From JACKAQ01 sp965227145 (GTDB lineage: Bacteria > Calditrichota > Calditrichia > RBG-13-44-9 > J075): DNA of 64,000 bases. The notes beneath the pieces are model-generated. The model had not been told where the DNA came from. It made no database searches and was given only the letters and a program-made list of their open reading frames with translations. Of this stretch, positions 44,121 through 52,787 are shown one piece after another (within the stretch, counting starts at the first letter, position 1; each line of letters starts with the position of its first letter). The stretch lies in the NCBI GenBank assembly GCA_965227145.1, contig OZ245730.1, positions 310,001 to 374,000 on the forward strand, given 5' to 3'. A program made the translations under genes and the position numbers.

Positions 44121-45179
44121 ATGGTATTAAACATGAGCGTAAATTCTGTGAAACATATTCATGTGCTTTTGGTGGAAGATAATCCTGCCGACGAAAAACT
44201 CTTTCGCCTGATGCTAAAGAATAGCCGGTTTTATCAATTTACAATTACCGCATTCGATACCCTGAAATCTGCATTGGATACAATGGCTGAGGAAAATTAC
44301 GATATTATCGTATCTGACCTCACGCTGCCGGATTCGATCGGCTGGGAAACCATTCGCGACCTGATTCGCACCCAAACGGATATTCCCATTGTGCTGTTAA
44401 CCGGCATCGAAGATGAGCAACTGGAAATTCGTGCCATCCAAAGCGGGATCGAATCATATCTCAATAAAAAAAACCTGAACGCAGAACTCGTATTCAAAAC
44501 AATTTTGCATGCGCTGGAACGCCATCGCTTGAAAGATTTATGGAAAAAAAGCGAACTGCAATTCCAAAGAATTATTCAACAAAGCGGTGATGGCGTGCTG
44601 GTGTTAGATAAAGAAGGCACGATTTTATATGCAAATCCCACCGCCGAAAAATTTTTTCACACCAGCGCAGAAGAGTTGATCGGCGAAATTTTGGGAATTC
44701 CGGTAACGACAAACAATCTCTCTGAGTTGAGCTTGTTGGACCTCGAACAAAAAGAGCTGAATGTTGAAATTCAGGTAACCCATATTGAGTGGGAAAAGCA
44801 ACCGGCGTATCTGGTAACATTGCGGGATGTAACGCACCGCAAAGAGATCGAAGCCATTACAAAAGAGAAAGATTTACTGGAAAAAATCCGGTTTCTATCT
44901 GGTGCAATTGCCCATGAATTTGCTCAGCCTTTGCAGATTATCGGGCATGCGCTGGAGCTTTATGTCATGGAAAACGGTTCATCCGAGCGATTGAATGTGT
45001 GCAAAATAAATTTGGAACGCACCACAAAACTGGTTCGCCAATTGCAGAATATTAACACGGTGGAAACCAAGCCGTATTTGAATTCGGAAATTCTGGATAT
45101 CGAGGCATCGTCCAAAGAAAAGGCGGATTTGACGTTTCCCACCAAAAAAAATAAATGGATAACCCCGGATACCAAATAA
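44121..45179 (+). CDS. Receiver-PAS-DHp protein without ATPase domain (copy 2)
   Basis: 352 residues (an ATG at 44133 is an alternative start). Same architecture as the gene at 39193: receiver with E19-D20, Asp66 (IIVSDLTLPD), ILYANPTAEKF PAS domain, and the HisKA-like segment GAIAHEFAQPLQIIGHALEL with His265, then ETKPYLNSEILDIEASS. No ATPase boxes. Many blocks are nearly identical to copy 1 (AIAHEFAQPLQIIGHALELY in both), so these are paralogues that have kept the DHp helix under strong constraint. Position 21 of the acidic pocket is Asn in place of Asp. It stands directly behind kaiC and the kaiC hairpin. Confidence 0.93.
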   Translation: MVLNMSVNSVKHIHVLLVEDNPADEKLFRLMLKNSRFYQFTITAFDTLKSALDTMAEENYDIIVSDLTLPDSIGWETIRDLIRTQTDIPIVLLTGIEDEQLEIRAIQSGIESYLNKKNLNAELVFKTILHALERHRLKDLWKKSELQFQRIIQQSGDGVLVLDKEGTILYANPTAEKFFHTSAEELIGEILGIPVTTNNLSELSLLDLEQKELNVEIQVTHIEWEKQPAYLVTLRDVTHRKEIEAITKEKDLLEKIRFLSGAIAHEFAQPLQIIGHALELYVMENGSSERLNVCKINLERTTKLVRQLQNINTVETKPYLNSEILDIEASSKEKADLTFPTKKNKWITPDTK

Positions 45180-45207
45180 CGGTTTCAATTTAGCACAGCC
45201 GAATAAA

Positions 45208-45233
45208 TTTGGGCATTTTGCCAAAATTTTATT
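45208..45233 (+). terminator. Weak terminator after receiver-PAS copy 2
   Basis: TTTGGGCA pairs with TGCCAAA (one bulged G) and is followed by ATTTTATTT, ahead of the his leader. Confidence 0.5.
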
Positions 45234-45284
45234 TGCATCACCGGCAAATTTGATTAACTTTTTCCGGTCAAATTAGAGAAAAAT

Positions 45285-45365
45285 ATGAACGCATTTGTGG
45301 CACATCATTTTCACCATCATTTCCGGAATCATACTTTCGGTGGTGGATTTGCCATGTCTGCGTAA
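45285..45365 (+). CDS. hisL: Histidine operon leader peptide
   Basis: 26 codons from an ATG at 45285 to a TAA at 45365. Residues 7-16 read HHFHHHFRNH, six His in ten codons, far above the normal frequency. A GAGAA lies upstream as a modest ribosome-binding site. A terminator hairpin starts 31 bases after its stop and the first real gene is hisG. This is the layout of attenuation: with charged His-tRNA scarce the ribosome stalls on these codons and the downstream terminator does not form. In Escherichia coli the his leader has seven consecutive His. The leader is too short for ordinary gene calling. Confidence 0.85.
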   Translation: MNAFVAHHFHHHFRNHTFGGGFAMSA

Positions 45366-45396
45366 CGTTCGAAAATTATCGAAATCGAGATAAAAA

Positions 45397-45429
45397 AACC
45401 CGCTGCCGAAAGGTGAGCGGGTTTTTTGT
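45397..45429 (+). terminator. Histidine attenuator terminator
   Basis: AACCCGCT pairs with AGCGGGTT around an 11-base loop and runs into TTTTGTTTT. The loop (CCGAAAG, 45406-45412) is complementary to CTTTCGG in the hisL coding region (45334-45340). hisG starts 44 bases later. Confidence 0.8.
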
Positions 45430-45472
45430 TTTACGTAAACCAGGTGAAAAACCAATAATTGAGGAGCTTTAA

Positions 45473-46327
45473 ATGCAGGTTTTACGGGTAGTTATCCCCA
45501 AAGGGCGAATTTTTGAAAGTGTTGTTCAGTTGATGAACGAATCCGGGATCAAGCTGACACACGACCAACGGGCGTATCGTCCGGTGGTGAACGATCCGGA
45601 GATCGAAGTGAAAATTATGAAGCCGCAGAACATTCCGCTATTGCTGCAACTGGGCAAACACGATGTCGGGTTTACCGGGCTGGACTGGGTTTCTGAAACC
45701 GGCGCGGATGTGCAGGAATTGCTGGATCTGGATTTCGATCCGGTGAAAATTGTTGCGGCGATACCGGAACATTTATCCGTCGATTCGCTGAAAAAACGCA
45801 AAATTGTGGTGGCATCCGAATACGAAACCATCGCCCGAAATTATCTAGATAAAGAAGGTTTTGATTACGTTTATTTGCGAACCCACGGCGCAACGGAGGT
45901 TTTTCCGCCGGATGATGCCGATATGATTGTGGACAACACCGCCACCGGGCGCACATTACAGCAGCACAATCTGGCGATTATCGCGGAAATTATGCGCTCA
46001 TCCACCCGCTTTATCGCCAATAAAAATGTGATGAACGATCCCTGGAAGCGCGAAAAAATAGAGAGAATTCTCATGCTTTTCCGCTCGATTCTCGATGCGC
46101 GCAGCCGGGTGATGCTGGAAATGAATGTGGTGCCGGAGAAACTCGATGCGATTATCAAAGTGTTGCCGTGCATGCGGTTCCCAACGGTTTCGCCGCTGTA
46201 TCAGGAAAAAGGATTTGCCGTAAAAGCCGCTGTCAAAAAGCAGGAAGCGACGAAATTGATTCCGTTGCTAAAACAAATGGGCGCAACGGATATTCTGGAA
46301 TATGATTTCCGAAAAGTGGTGGTGTGA
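45473..46327 (+). CDS. hisG: ATP phosphoribosyltransferase, long form
   Basis: 284 residues, which is the long HisG type with a C-terminal regulatory domain (from about 210) and no need for HisZ. N-terminal LRVVIPKGRIFESVVQLM, QLGKHDVGFTGLDWV, and the PRPP-binding ADMIVDNTATGRTLQQ are visible; the tail VKAAVKKQEATKLIPLLKQM belongs to the ACT-like allosteric domain that binds histidine. It catalyses the first step of histidine synthesis, ATP plus PRPP to phosphoribosyl-ATP. GAGGAG lies before the ATG. Control is likely at two levels, feedback by histidine and attenuation through hisL. Confidence 0.97.
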   Translation: MQVLRVVIPKGRIFESVVQLMNESGIKLTHDQRAYRPVVNDPEIEVKIMKPQNIPLLLQLGKHDVGFTGLDWVSETGADVQELLDLDFDPVKIVAAIPEHLSVDSLKKRKIVVASEYETIARNYLDKEGFDYVYLRTHGATEVFPPDDADMIVDNTATGRTLQQHNLAIIAEIMRSSTRFIANKNVMNDPWKREKIERILMLFRSILDARSRVMLEMNVVPEKLDAIIKVLPCMRFPTVSPLYQEKGFAVKAAVKKQEATKLIPLLKQMGATDILEYDFRKVVV

Positions 46328-46336
46328 GGGGGAAAT

Positions 46337-47380
46337 ATGAAAGTGCGAAAAGCGATCGAAAATGTGACGGCGTATCCCATAAAATCGACGTTGCGGCGCG
46401 GCAGCATCCGGCTGGATTTGAACGAAAGCACCCGCGGTTGCTCCCCAAAAGTGCTGGCTGCGCTGCAAAAAATGACCTGGGAAGATGTGGGCGCATATCC
46501 CGAATATCCGGAATTGAAGGCCAAAGCCGCCGCAATTTTGGGGGTTTCGCCGGAAAAATTGTTGTTCACCAACGGTGCAGATGACGCAATCCGTTCGTTG
46601 ATGCAAACCTACATCGATCCCGGTGACGAAGTGGTGCTGGCTGACCCCACTTTTGGCATCATCCCCATTCACGCCAGTGTGATGAGCGCGACCCTGCGGA
46701 GCGTGCCGTATCAACCGGATTTTGCGTTTCCGATGGATAGCTATTTGCGGGCGATTACGCCGAAAACAAAACTGGTGTCCATCGTTCGACCGGATAGCCC
46801 GACGGGCGCGGTGATCAACCCGGATCAGCTTCGGGAATTGCTGTTGGCAGCGCCGGATGCGTTGGTCATGCTCGACGAAACCTATCACCATTTTCTGGAT
46901 GAATCGCTGGTGCAATGGGTGGACGAATTCCCGAATCTGGTGGTGCTGCATTCGTTTTCCAAAGCGTATTGTCTGGCGGGAATCCGCTGTGGGTTGATTA
47001 TCGCAAATACGCCGGTGATCGACGAAGTGCGCAAGGTTGACCCGCCGTTTTCGTTGAGTTCGCCCGGCGTAATTGCCATCGGTGCGGCGCTGGATGACCC
47101 GGAACATGTGCAATGGGTTGTCGATGATGTGCGCACGGAAAAGCGCCGGCTGATTGCGCAACTGGAAGCATTTGGCTGGAAAACCCACGATACGGATGCC
47201 AATTTTATTTTGGTAAATTTTGGCAACGCAGCAGAATCGATCACTGAAAAACTGGCGGAAAACCGCATTCTCATCAAAAATTTATCGGGAATTCTGCTAT
47301 TGCGTGGCTGGTGCCGCATTGCCATCGGCACGCGGGATGAGCACCAGCAATTATTTGACGTTTTGCCAACAATTCGCTAA
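46337..47380 (+). CDS. hisC: Histidinol-phosphate aminotransferase
   Basis: 347 residues. It is a fold-type I PLP enzyme: LDLNESTRGCSPKVLAAL at the N-terminus, TNGADDAIRSLMQTYIDPGD, VMLDETYHHFLDE and the PLP lysine Lys209 in LHSFSKAYCLAGIRCG. The C-terminus has LRGWCRIAIGTRDEHQQLF, close to the NLPGYLRITVGT phrase of HisC. It transfers an amino group from glutamate to imidazole-acetol phosphate. It starts 9 bases after hisG; hisD, which usually sits between them, is absent, and a terminator ends the operon, so the remaining his genes are elsewhere. Confidence 0.93.
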   Translation: MKVRKAIENVTAYPIKSTLRRGSIRLDLNESTRGCSPKVLAALQKMTWEDVGAYPEYPELKAKAAAILGVSPEKLLFTNGADDAIRSLMQTYIDPGDEVVLADPTFGIIPIHASVMSATLRSVPYQPDFAFPMDSYLRAITPKTKLVSIVRPDSPTGAVINPDQLRELLLAAPDALVMLDETYHHFLDESLVQWVDEFPNLVVLHSFSKAYCLAGIRCGLIIANTPVIDEVRKVDPPFSLSSPGVIAIGAALDDPEHVQWVVDDVRTEKRRLIAQLEAFGWKTHDTDANFILVNFGNAAESITEKLAENRILIKNLSGILLLRGWCRIAIGTRDEHQQLFDVLPTIR

Positions 47381-47410
47381 ATCGGAAAGCTGAAAAACTC
47401 GCCCCCAAAA

Positions 47411-47440
47411 AAATCCCGTATTCACCATCCGGGATTTTTT
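47411..47440 (+). terminator. Terminator of hisGC
   Basis: AAATCCCG pairs with CGGGATTT around an 11-base loop, preceded by A's and followed by TTTTT. Confidence 0.9.
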
Positions 47441-47673
47441 TTGCAATCTATCGAACATAAAAATTCATGGGTTTGAGGGTGCCGGCATGTTATCTTTAAA
47501 ACTGAAGTTCTTGTGTGTCTGGCTGAATGTTGTTGTTGAAAGGCTGGAATCTCGGGTTTGTTATCACAAATGTGAAAGATCGCTACCCAAACACAAACTG
47601 AATATGGAAAAAAATATTTTATTTTTTTATAAAACTTATGAAAAACTTGTTCGTAAGTGATACACAATGAGCA

Positions 47674-47695
47674 TACCGGACACGCTGTTCCGGTA
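47674..47695. promoter_or_regulatory. Operator-like dyad upstream of the RND operon
   Basis: TACCGGA and TCCGGTA are separated by 8 bases, a perfect 7-bp inverted repeat about one helical turn and a half long. Efflux operons are often controlled by TetR- or MarR-type repressors at such sites; no regulator gene is adjacent. Confidence 0.45.
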
Positions 47696-47775
47696 CCAAA
47701 ATTTACGATCAGTAAACTGTCAAAAATGTTTATGTTAGAATGGCGAAAGCCAAATACCTTATCTGAGGAGGAGTT

Positions 47776-48975
47776 TTGAAAAAGTCGCGCTTATTTTTGA
47801 TATTTTTGGCCATCTCATTTGCCGTATTGACGCTGAACGGATGCAGTACCGGCGATGCCAATTCGAAAGATGGTGAAACAGAAAATGTTGCAAATGCAGA
47901 TAGCAGCAAAACAACAGAAGAAGGTAACAAAAACGGTCCGGGAATGCGCAATGCCCCCAGCGCCGTTCCTGTGGAAGTAACGACCGTTACCCGCGGCAAT
48001 ATTTCCAACTTCCTGCAGTACAGTTCAACGCTGGAAACCGAACAGATTGTGGATGTTTATCCGCGAATCGGTGGGTTGGTGGAAGCCATTTATGTTGAGG
48101 AAGGCCAACGGGTTAACAAAGGCCAGCGGTTGGTTCAAATTGAAAAAGACGAATACGAATTAGCTGAACAAAAAGCCCGTTTGGAATTCGAAAAACAGGA
48201 GTCCGAATTCAAACGCTTTAAGGCGCTGCAGGCAGAAGAATTGCTTAGTCAGGAAGAATTTTTCAGCTCGGAAATCGCATACAAACAAGCTGAAATTGCA
48301 TGGAAACAAGCTGCACTGAACTTGCAGTGGACAACCGTAACCTCCCCGATTTCCGGAGTGGTGGGCGAGCGTTTGGTTAATTTGGGCGACCGCGTGCAGG
48401 CGGCAAATAATCTGTTCCAGATTGCCAATCTGGATGAAAAAATTGTGCAGGTTTACGTGCCACAGGATGAATTTACCCAGATTTTCAAAAACCAGCCCGC
48501 AACGGTAAGCACGGGGATTCTCGACGGTGAAAGATTTCCGGCATCTGTAAAACGCATCAGCCCGATTATCGATCCGCAAAGTGGTACGTTTAAAGTTACT
48601 GTCGCGGTAAAAGATGCCGCCGGCCGGCTGCGTCCCGGAATGTTTGTAAATACCGAATTGATCGTTGATACCCACGAAAACACCCCGCTCGCACCCAAAG
48701 CCGCGCTGATTTATGAAAATGAGCGCACCTACTTTTTTGTGGTAATAGACGACACATCCCGGCGGATGGAATTGAAAAAAGGGTTTGAAGACGCCGAGAA
48801 AGTGGAAATTCTCAACGATTTGGAAGAAGGCAGCAAAATTGTGGTTCTCGGGCAAAATGGTTTGAAAGAGGGCACAAAAGTGAAAATTATCGAAGAAAAA
48901 CGCTACGCCTGGCAACCTTCCAAGCCATCTGCGACCATCACCGAAAGCCAGAAAGATTTGGCTCGCAAAGGATAA
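47776..48975 (+). CDS. RND efflux periplasmic adaptor lipoprotein
   Basis: 399 residues. It starts at a TTG with AGGAGGAG 6 bases upstream. The signal sequence ends in a lipobox (VLTLNGCSTG). The membrane-fusion layout follows: lipoyl half (VYPRIGGLVEAIYVEEGQRV), short alpha-hairpin (RLEFEKQESEFKRFKALQAE), second lipoyl half (VTSPISGVVGERLVNLGDRV), beta-barrel (EKIVQVYVPQDEF, GTFKVTVAVKDAAGRLRPGM) and a membrane-proximal domain. It links the inner-membrane RND pumps encoded next to a TolC-type channel. The hairpin is short, as in adaptors that pair with non-enteric pumps. It is separated from the first permease by 137 bases containing a hairpin. Confidence 0.94.
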   Translation: MKKSRLFLIFLAISFAVLTLNGCSTGDANSKDGETENVANADSSKTTEEGNKNGPGMRNAPSAVPVEVTTVTRGNISNFLQYSSTLETEQIVDVYPRIGGLVEAIYVEEGQRVNKGQRLVQIEKDEYELAEQKARLEFEKQESEFKRFKALQAEELLSQEEFFSSEIAYKQAEIAWKQAALNLQWTTVTSPISGVVGERLVNLGDRVQAANNLFQIANLDEKIVQVYVPQDEFTQIFKNQPATVSTGILDGERFPASVKRISPIIDPQSGTFKVTVAVKDAAGRLRPGMFVNTELIVDTHENTPLAPKAALIYENERTYFFVVIDDTSRRMELKKGFEDAEKVEILNDLEEGSKIVVLGQNGLKEGTKVKIIEEKRYAWQPSKPSATITESQKDLARKG

Positions 48976-49015
48976 CCCGGCAATTTTTAGTCGTCTTCAA
49001 CAAACGATTTTACTG

Positions 49016-49049
49016 TCGAAAGGCTTGCCGAACTGTGGCGGCCTTTCGA
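49016..49049 (+). other. Hairpin between adaptor and first permease
   Basis: TCGAAAGGC pairs with GCCTTTCGA over 9 bp with an inner GCC/GGC stem. No T-run follows, so it is more likely an mRNA processing or stability element than a full terminator. Confidence 0.5.
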
Positions 49050-49112
49050 TGTCATGTCAGTAGCTAATTCATTTAAAAACAAGGTTTTCGAACCGATTTT
49101 CAGGATTTATTT

Positions 49113-52100
49113 ATGAACATCTCTCAAGAAAAATCTCATTTTTTCCAATTTACCACCCAACGCCCGGTTGCCATCACTATGATTTTGATTGGCATTCTGG
49201 TGTTTGGCTGGCTTTCGTATAGCATGCTTTCGCTGAACCTGATGCCGGACATCACCTATCCGTCGTTAACGGTGCGAACGGAATATCCCGGTGCTGCGCC
49301 GGAGGAAGTGGAAACCGCCATTTCCCGGCAGGTGGAAGAAGCGTTGGGCGTGGTTACCAATCTCGTTTCGATCAGTTCTATCTCCAAAGCAGGTCAGTCG
49401 GATGTTATTCTGGAACTGAACTGGGATACGGATATGAATATGGCGATCAGCGAAGTGCGCGAAAAACTGGATATGGTTTTTTTGCCGGATGACGCCGAAA
49501 AACCGATTATTCTGAAATATGACCCGTCGTTGGATCCGATAATCCGGCTGGGTTTAACCGGCGGGCAGGATCTGTTTTTCTCGCGATATGTGGCGGAAGA
49601 GCAGATCAAACGGGCGCTGGAAACCGTTGATGGCGTTGCATCTGTAAAGGTGAAGGGCGGTTACGAAGAAGAAATCCGGGTTGAACTGAACGAGCAAAAA
49701 CTGACGTTGTTGGGGCTCGATATTCAACAAATTCGCCAGCGGCTGGCTCAGGAAAATGTGAACCTCGCCGGCGGTGAGCTGAAAGAAGGGCAAACCGAAT
49801 ACATCGTCCGGACGCTCAACGAATTTAAAAATATTGATGAAATCCGCAACATCCGGCTGAATTTTGGCGACCGGCGGGAAATAAAATTGAGCGATGTTGC
49901 CAATGTCTATCGCACATTTAAAGAGCGACAGATCATCACCCGGCTGGATGGCGAAGAAAGTGTTGAACTGGAAATTTTTAAAGAAGGCGACGCTAATATT
50001 GTGGAAGTTGCCAAACGGGTCAACAGCCGCGTGTTTGGAACGGCAGCACAACAGGCATTTGTTGCGAATATGAAAGCCGAAGAAGCCGCGAAAGCGGAAG
50101 CTGCAAAAACCGCAAAAAAAGATGAAGCGGTTGCAGAAAAAGACGCGGAAAAAAAGGACGAGAAAAAAGACGAGAAAAAAGAGCAGCAGGGCAACCAACG
50201 CGGCGATTTTATGAAGCAAATGATGATGAAACAGATGACCGATTTCATCGCCAATAAATTGCCGGACCAAATGCAAATCAACTTGCTTACCGATCAATCC
50301 GTATTTATCGAAAATTCCATTGATGAAGTTAAAAATACGGCCGTTCTCGGCGGTGTGCTGGCGGTTATCGTTCTGTTTTTATTTTTGCGAAATCTCGCCA
50401 CAACGTTGATTGTGGGATTGGCAATCCCGATTTCCATTATCGCCACGTTTGCGCCAATGCAATTGTTTGATGTATCTCTAAATATAATGTCACTTGGCGG
50501 CTTGGCGCTCGGTATCGGGATGTTGGTGGATAATGCGATTGTGGTTATCGAAAGCATTTTCCGTTGCCGGGAGGAGGGCGATAATCTGACCGATTCGGTC
50601 GTGCGCGGCACCGGAGAAGTTGGCGGCGCCGTAACCGCATCCACCCTCACAACCATTGCGGTATTTTTACCAATGGTGTTTGTGGAAGGCGTTGCCGGGC
50701 AAATTTTTGGCGATCTTTCACTGACAGTGGTGTTCTCGCTGCTGGCATCTTTGGGCGTTGCGCTGTTTTTTATCCCGATGCTGGCATCGCGCAATTTTAG
50801 CAACGGCTGGACCGGAAACACCGGAGATCGCCCGAAAAATTTTCTGCTGAAATTCAATGCTGTTCCGGAGGTCCGCAATAATTTCCGCAGAATTTTCGAT
50901 TCGGTTAAAAATGCAAAAAATATTGTTATCAAAATTATTATGGGAATTTTGGGGATTGTTCGCGCCGTTTACGCGATTGTCCGGTTTCTCATCCAGCTTG
51001 TGATGGAATTGTTTAGCAAAATTATCACGCTGCTGCTGATGGTCGCCGGATATGTTGTCGGTGCAATTGTCTGGATTTGGAAAAAAATTCTCCACCCCTT
51101 TTTCGATTTGTTTGTTCGCGGATTCAACAATTTATACGACCGGGTGCAAAAACGCTATCCCCCGACAATCGATTGGGCGTTGCAGAACAAAGCCGGCGTG
51201 CTCATTCTTAGCGTCATCCTGTTTGCGTTTACGGTGTTTGTGATGTTGCCGCAATTGGGCAGCGAGCTGATTCCCGAAGTTCGCCAGGGCGAATTTAATG
51301 TGGAGCTTACCCTTCCCGTCGGAACGCCGGTGGAAACGACTGCCGAAGTTATTTCGCCGATCGAAGAAATGCTGCTGGCGGAACCGGATGTGCGAAAAGT
51401 ATCCACCGTTGCCGGTGTTGATCTGACCAAAGTTTCCGATAGCGAATCCGGCGAACACACCGCCAAAGTTACGGTTACGCTGGATGTAAAAGGGCGAAAT
51501 CCCGCCGCGCTGGAAGATGCTGTTTTAGCGGATATTCGCGATAAACTCAGTAATTTCAGCGGGATAGATTACAAAATTTCACGCCCGGTGCTGTTTAGTT
51601 TCAAAACGCCTATCGAAGTGGAAATAAAAGGCTACAGCCTGCCGGAATTGACGCGGATCAGCCGCGAAGCCGTTTCGATACTTTCGGAAATTCCCGGAAT
51701 GACGGATGTGAAATCCAATCTTCAGCGCGGAAATCCCGAAGTGCAAATCGTTTATAATCGCGATAAACTGGCGTTTTACGGATTGAACCTGATGAACGTT
51801 GCCAACACCGTGCGAAACAAAGTGCGCGGCGATGTGGCAACCCAGTTCAAAAAAGAAGACCGCCGGATTGATATTCGTGTAAAAGTGCGGGATCAGGATA
51901 AAGCATCCATCGAGCGATTGCGCCAGTTGGTGGTGAATCCGGGTGGCAATGTGCCGATTTCGCTCAACGCCGTCGCGTCCATCGAAATTAACGAAGGTCC
52001 CAGCGAAATCCGGCGCATCGATCAGGAGCGATCTGCGCTGATTTTGGCGAATATTGCCGGGCGCGATTTGTCCAGCGTCAGCGAAGATGTGTATGTGACG

Positions 52101-52730
52101 TTACGCAATCTGGACCTGCCCGAAGGCTTCACTTACGAGATTACCGGACAAAATAAAGAAATGGAAGTTTCGCTGGGAAGCTTGCAACTTGCACTATTGC
52201 TTGCGATATTTATGGTTTACATCGTGATGGCATCTCAGTTTGAATCATTTGTGTATCCGTTCGTAATTCTGTTTACCATGCCGTTCGGGTTGATTGGTGT
52301 GGTTTTTGTGCTGTGGATGTTGAGCATTCCGCTGAATATCATGGTTTTTCTGGGATTAATTATGCTCGCTGGAATTGTGGTAAACAACGCGATTGTGCTG
52401 GTTGATTATATTAATCAGATGCGCCGGCAGGGATTGCCGCTCAACGAAGCCATCAAACAAGCCGGGCAGGCACGTTTGCGCCCGATTTTGATGACCACCA
52501 CCACCACCGTTTTGGGGCTGCTGCCGATGGCTTTGGGAATCGGTGAAGGCGCGGAAATTCGCACACCAATGGCAATTACCGTAATTGCCGGATTGGTTAG
52601 TGCAACCGTGCTGACACTCATCGTTATCCCGACGGTTTATGCGGTGTTCTCCGGAAAAGAAATTGTTACCGAAACCGAAACGGAAACCGAATCGCCGGAA
52701 GGAAAATCCCCGGCACCTTCGGTTGGCTAA
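49113..52730 (+). CDS. RND family efflux permease with two insertions
   Basis: 1205 residues, about 150 longer than AcrB/MexB-type pumps (usually 1020-1060). The frame of the family is clear: N-terminal membrane segment after QRPVAI, SLNLMPDITYPSLTVRTEYP, porter-domain repeats, the TM4 phrase ALGIGMLVDNAIVVIESIFR with the proton-relay Asp, and FLGLIMLAGIVVNNAIVLVD near the C-terminus. Insertion 1 (about 318-370) is a Lys/Glu/Ala-rich charged segment in the periplasmic half. Insertion 2 (about 578-680) lies between the two halves and adds hydrophobic stretches (IIMGILGIVRAVYAIVRFLI, ITLLLMVAGYVVGAIVWIW), perhaps two extra membrane helices. It is driven by the proton gradient and pairs with the adaptor upstream and the second permease downstream. 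Confidence 0.95.
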   Translation: MNISQEKSHFFQFTTQRPVAITMILIGILVFGWLSYSMLSLNLMPDITYPSLTVRTEYPGAAPEEVETAISRQVEEALGVVTNLVSISSISKAGQSDVILELNWDTDMNMAISEVREKLDMVFLPDDAEKPIILKYDPSLDPIIRLGLTGGQDLFFSRYVAEEQIKRALETVDGVASVKVKGGYEEEIRVELNEQKLTLLGLDIQQIRQRLAQENVNLAGGELKEGQTEYIVRTLNEFKNIDEIRNIRLNFGDRREIKLSDVANVYRTFKERQIITRLDGEESVELEIFKEGDANIVEVAKRVNSRVFGTAAQQAFVANMKAEEAAKAEAAKTAKKDEAVAEKDAEKKDEKKDEKKEQQGNQRGDFMKQMMMKQMTDFIANKLPDQMQINLLTDQSVFIENSIDEVKNTAVLGGVLAVIVLFLFLRNLATTLIVGLAIPISIIATFAPMQLFDVSLNIMSLGGLALGIGMLVDNAIVVIESIFRCREEGDNLTDSVVRGTGEVGGAVTASTLTTIAVFLPMVFVEGVAGQIFGDLSLTVVFSLLASLGVALFFIPMLASRNFSNGWTGNTGDRPKNFLLKFNAVPEVRNNFRRIFDSVKNAKNIVIKIIMGILGIVRAVYAIVRFLIQLVMELFSKIITLLLMVAGYVVGAIVWIWKKILHPFFDLFVRGFNNLYDRVQKRYPPTIDWALQNKAGVLILSVILFAFTVFVMLPQLGSELIPEVRQGEFNVELTLPVGTPVETTAEVISPIEEMLLAEPDVRKVSTVAGVDLTKVSDSESGEHTAKVTVTLDVKGRNPAALEDAVLADIRDKLSNFSGIDYKISRPVLFSFKTPIEVEIKGYSLPELTRISREAVSILSEIPGMTDVKSNLQRGNPEVQIVYNRDKLAFYGLNLMNVANTVRNKVRGDVATQFKKEDRRIDIRVKVRDQDKASIERLRQLVVNPGGNVPISLNAVASIEINEGPSEIRRIDQERSALILANIAGRDLSSVSEDVYVTLRNLDLPEGFTYEITGQNKEMEVSLGSLQLALLLAIFMVYIVMASQFESFVYPFVILFTMPFGLIGVVFVLWMLSIPLNIMVFLGLIMLAGIVVNNAIVLVDYINQMRRQGLPLNEAIKQAGQARLRPILMTTTTTVLGLLPMALGIGEGAEIRTPMAITVIAGLVSATVLTLIVIPTVYAVFSGKEIVTETETETESPEGKSPAPSVG

Positions 52731-52787
52731 TCTCTCTGTTGAAAGTTGACCAATGTCGCGAGCGAAGCGAGCAAAACTGGAGTTTTT

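Larger units (their letters stand above)
47381..47775. other. Intergenic region upstream of the RND genes
   Basis: 395 bases. It begins with the hisC terminator, then holds AT-rich sequence and the operator-like dyad at 47674-47695 about 80 bases before the TTG start. No gene is seen. Confidence 0.5.

Noticed and set aside
45181..45472. T-box riboswitch in front of hisG
   Set aside because: No T-box bulge sequence (AGGGTGGNACCGCG) or specifier stem is visible; the His-rich coding frame explains control better.
46268..47188. 306-codon minus-strand frame across hisC
   Set aside because: Antisense shadow of hisC; Arg/His-rich with no motif or start signal.
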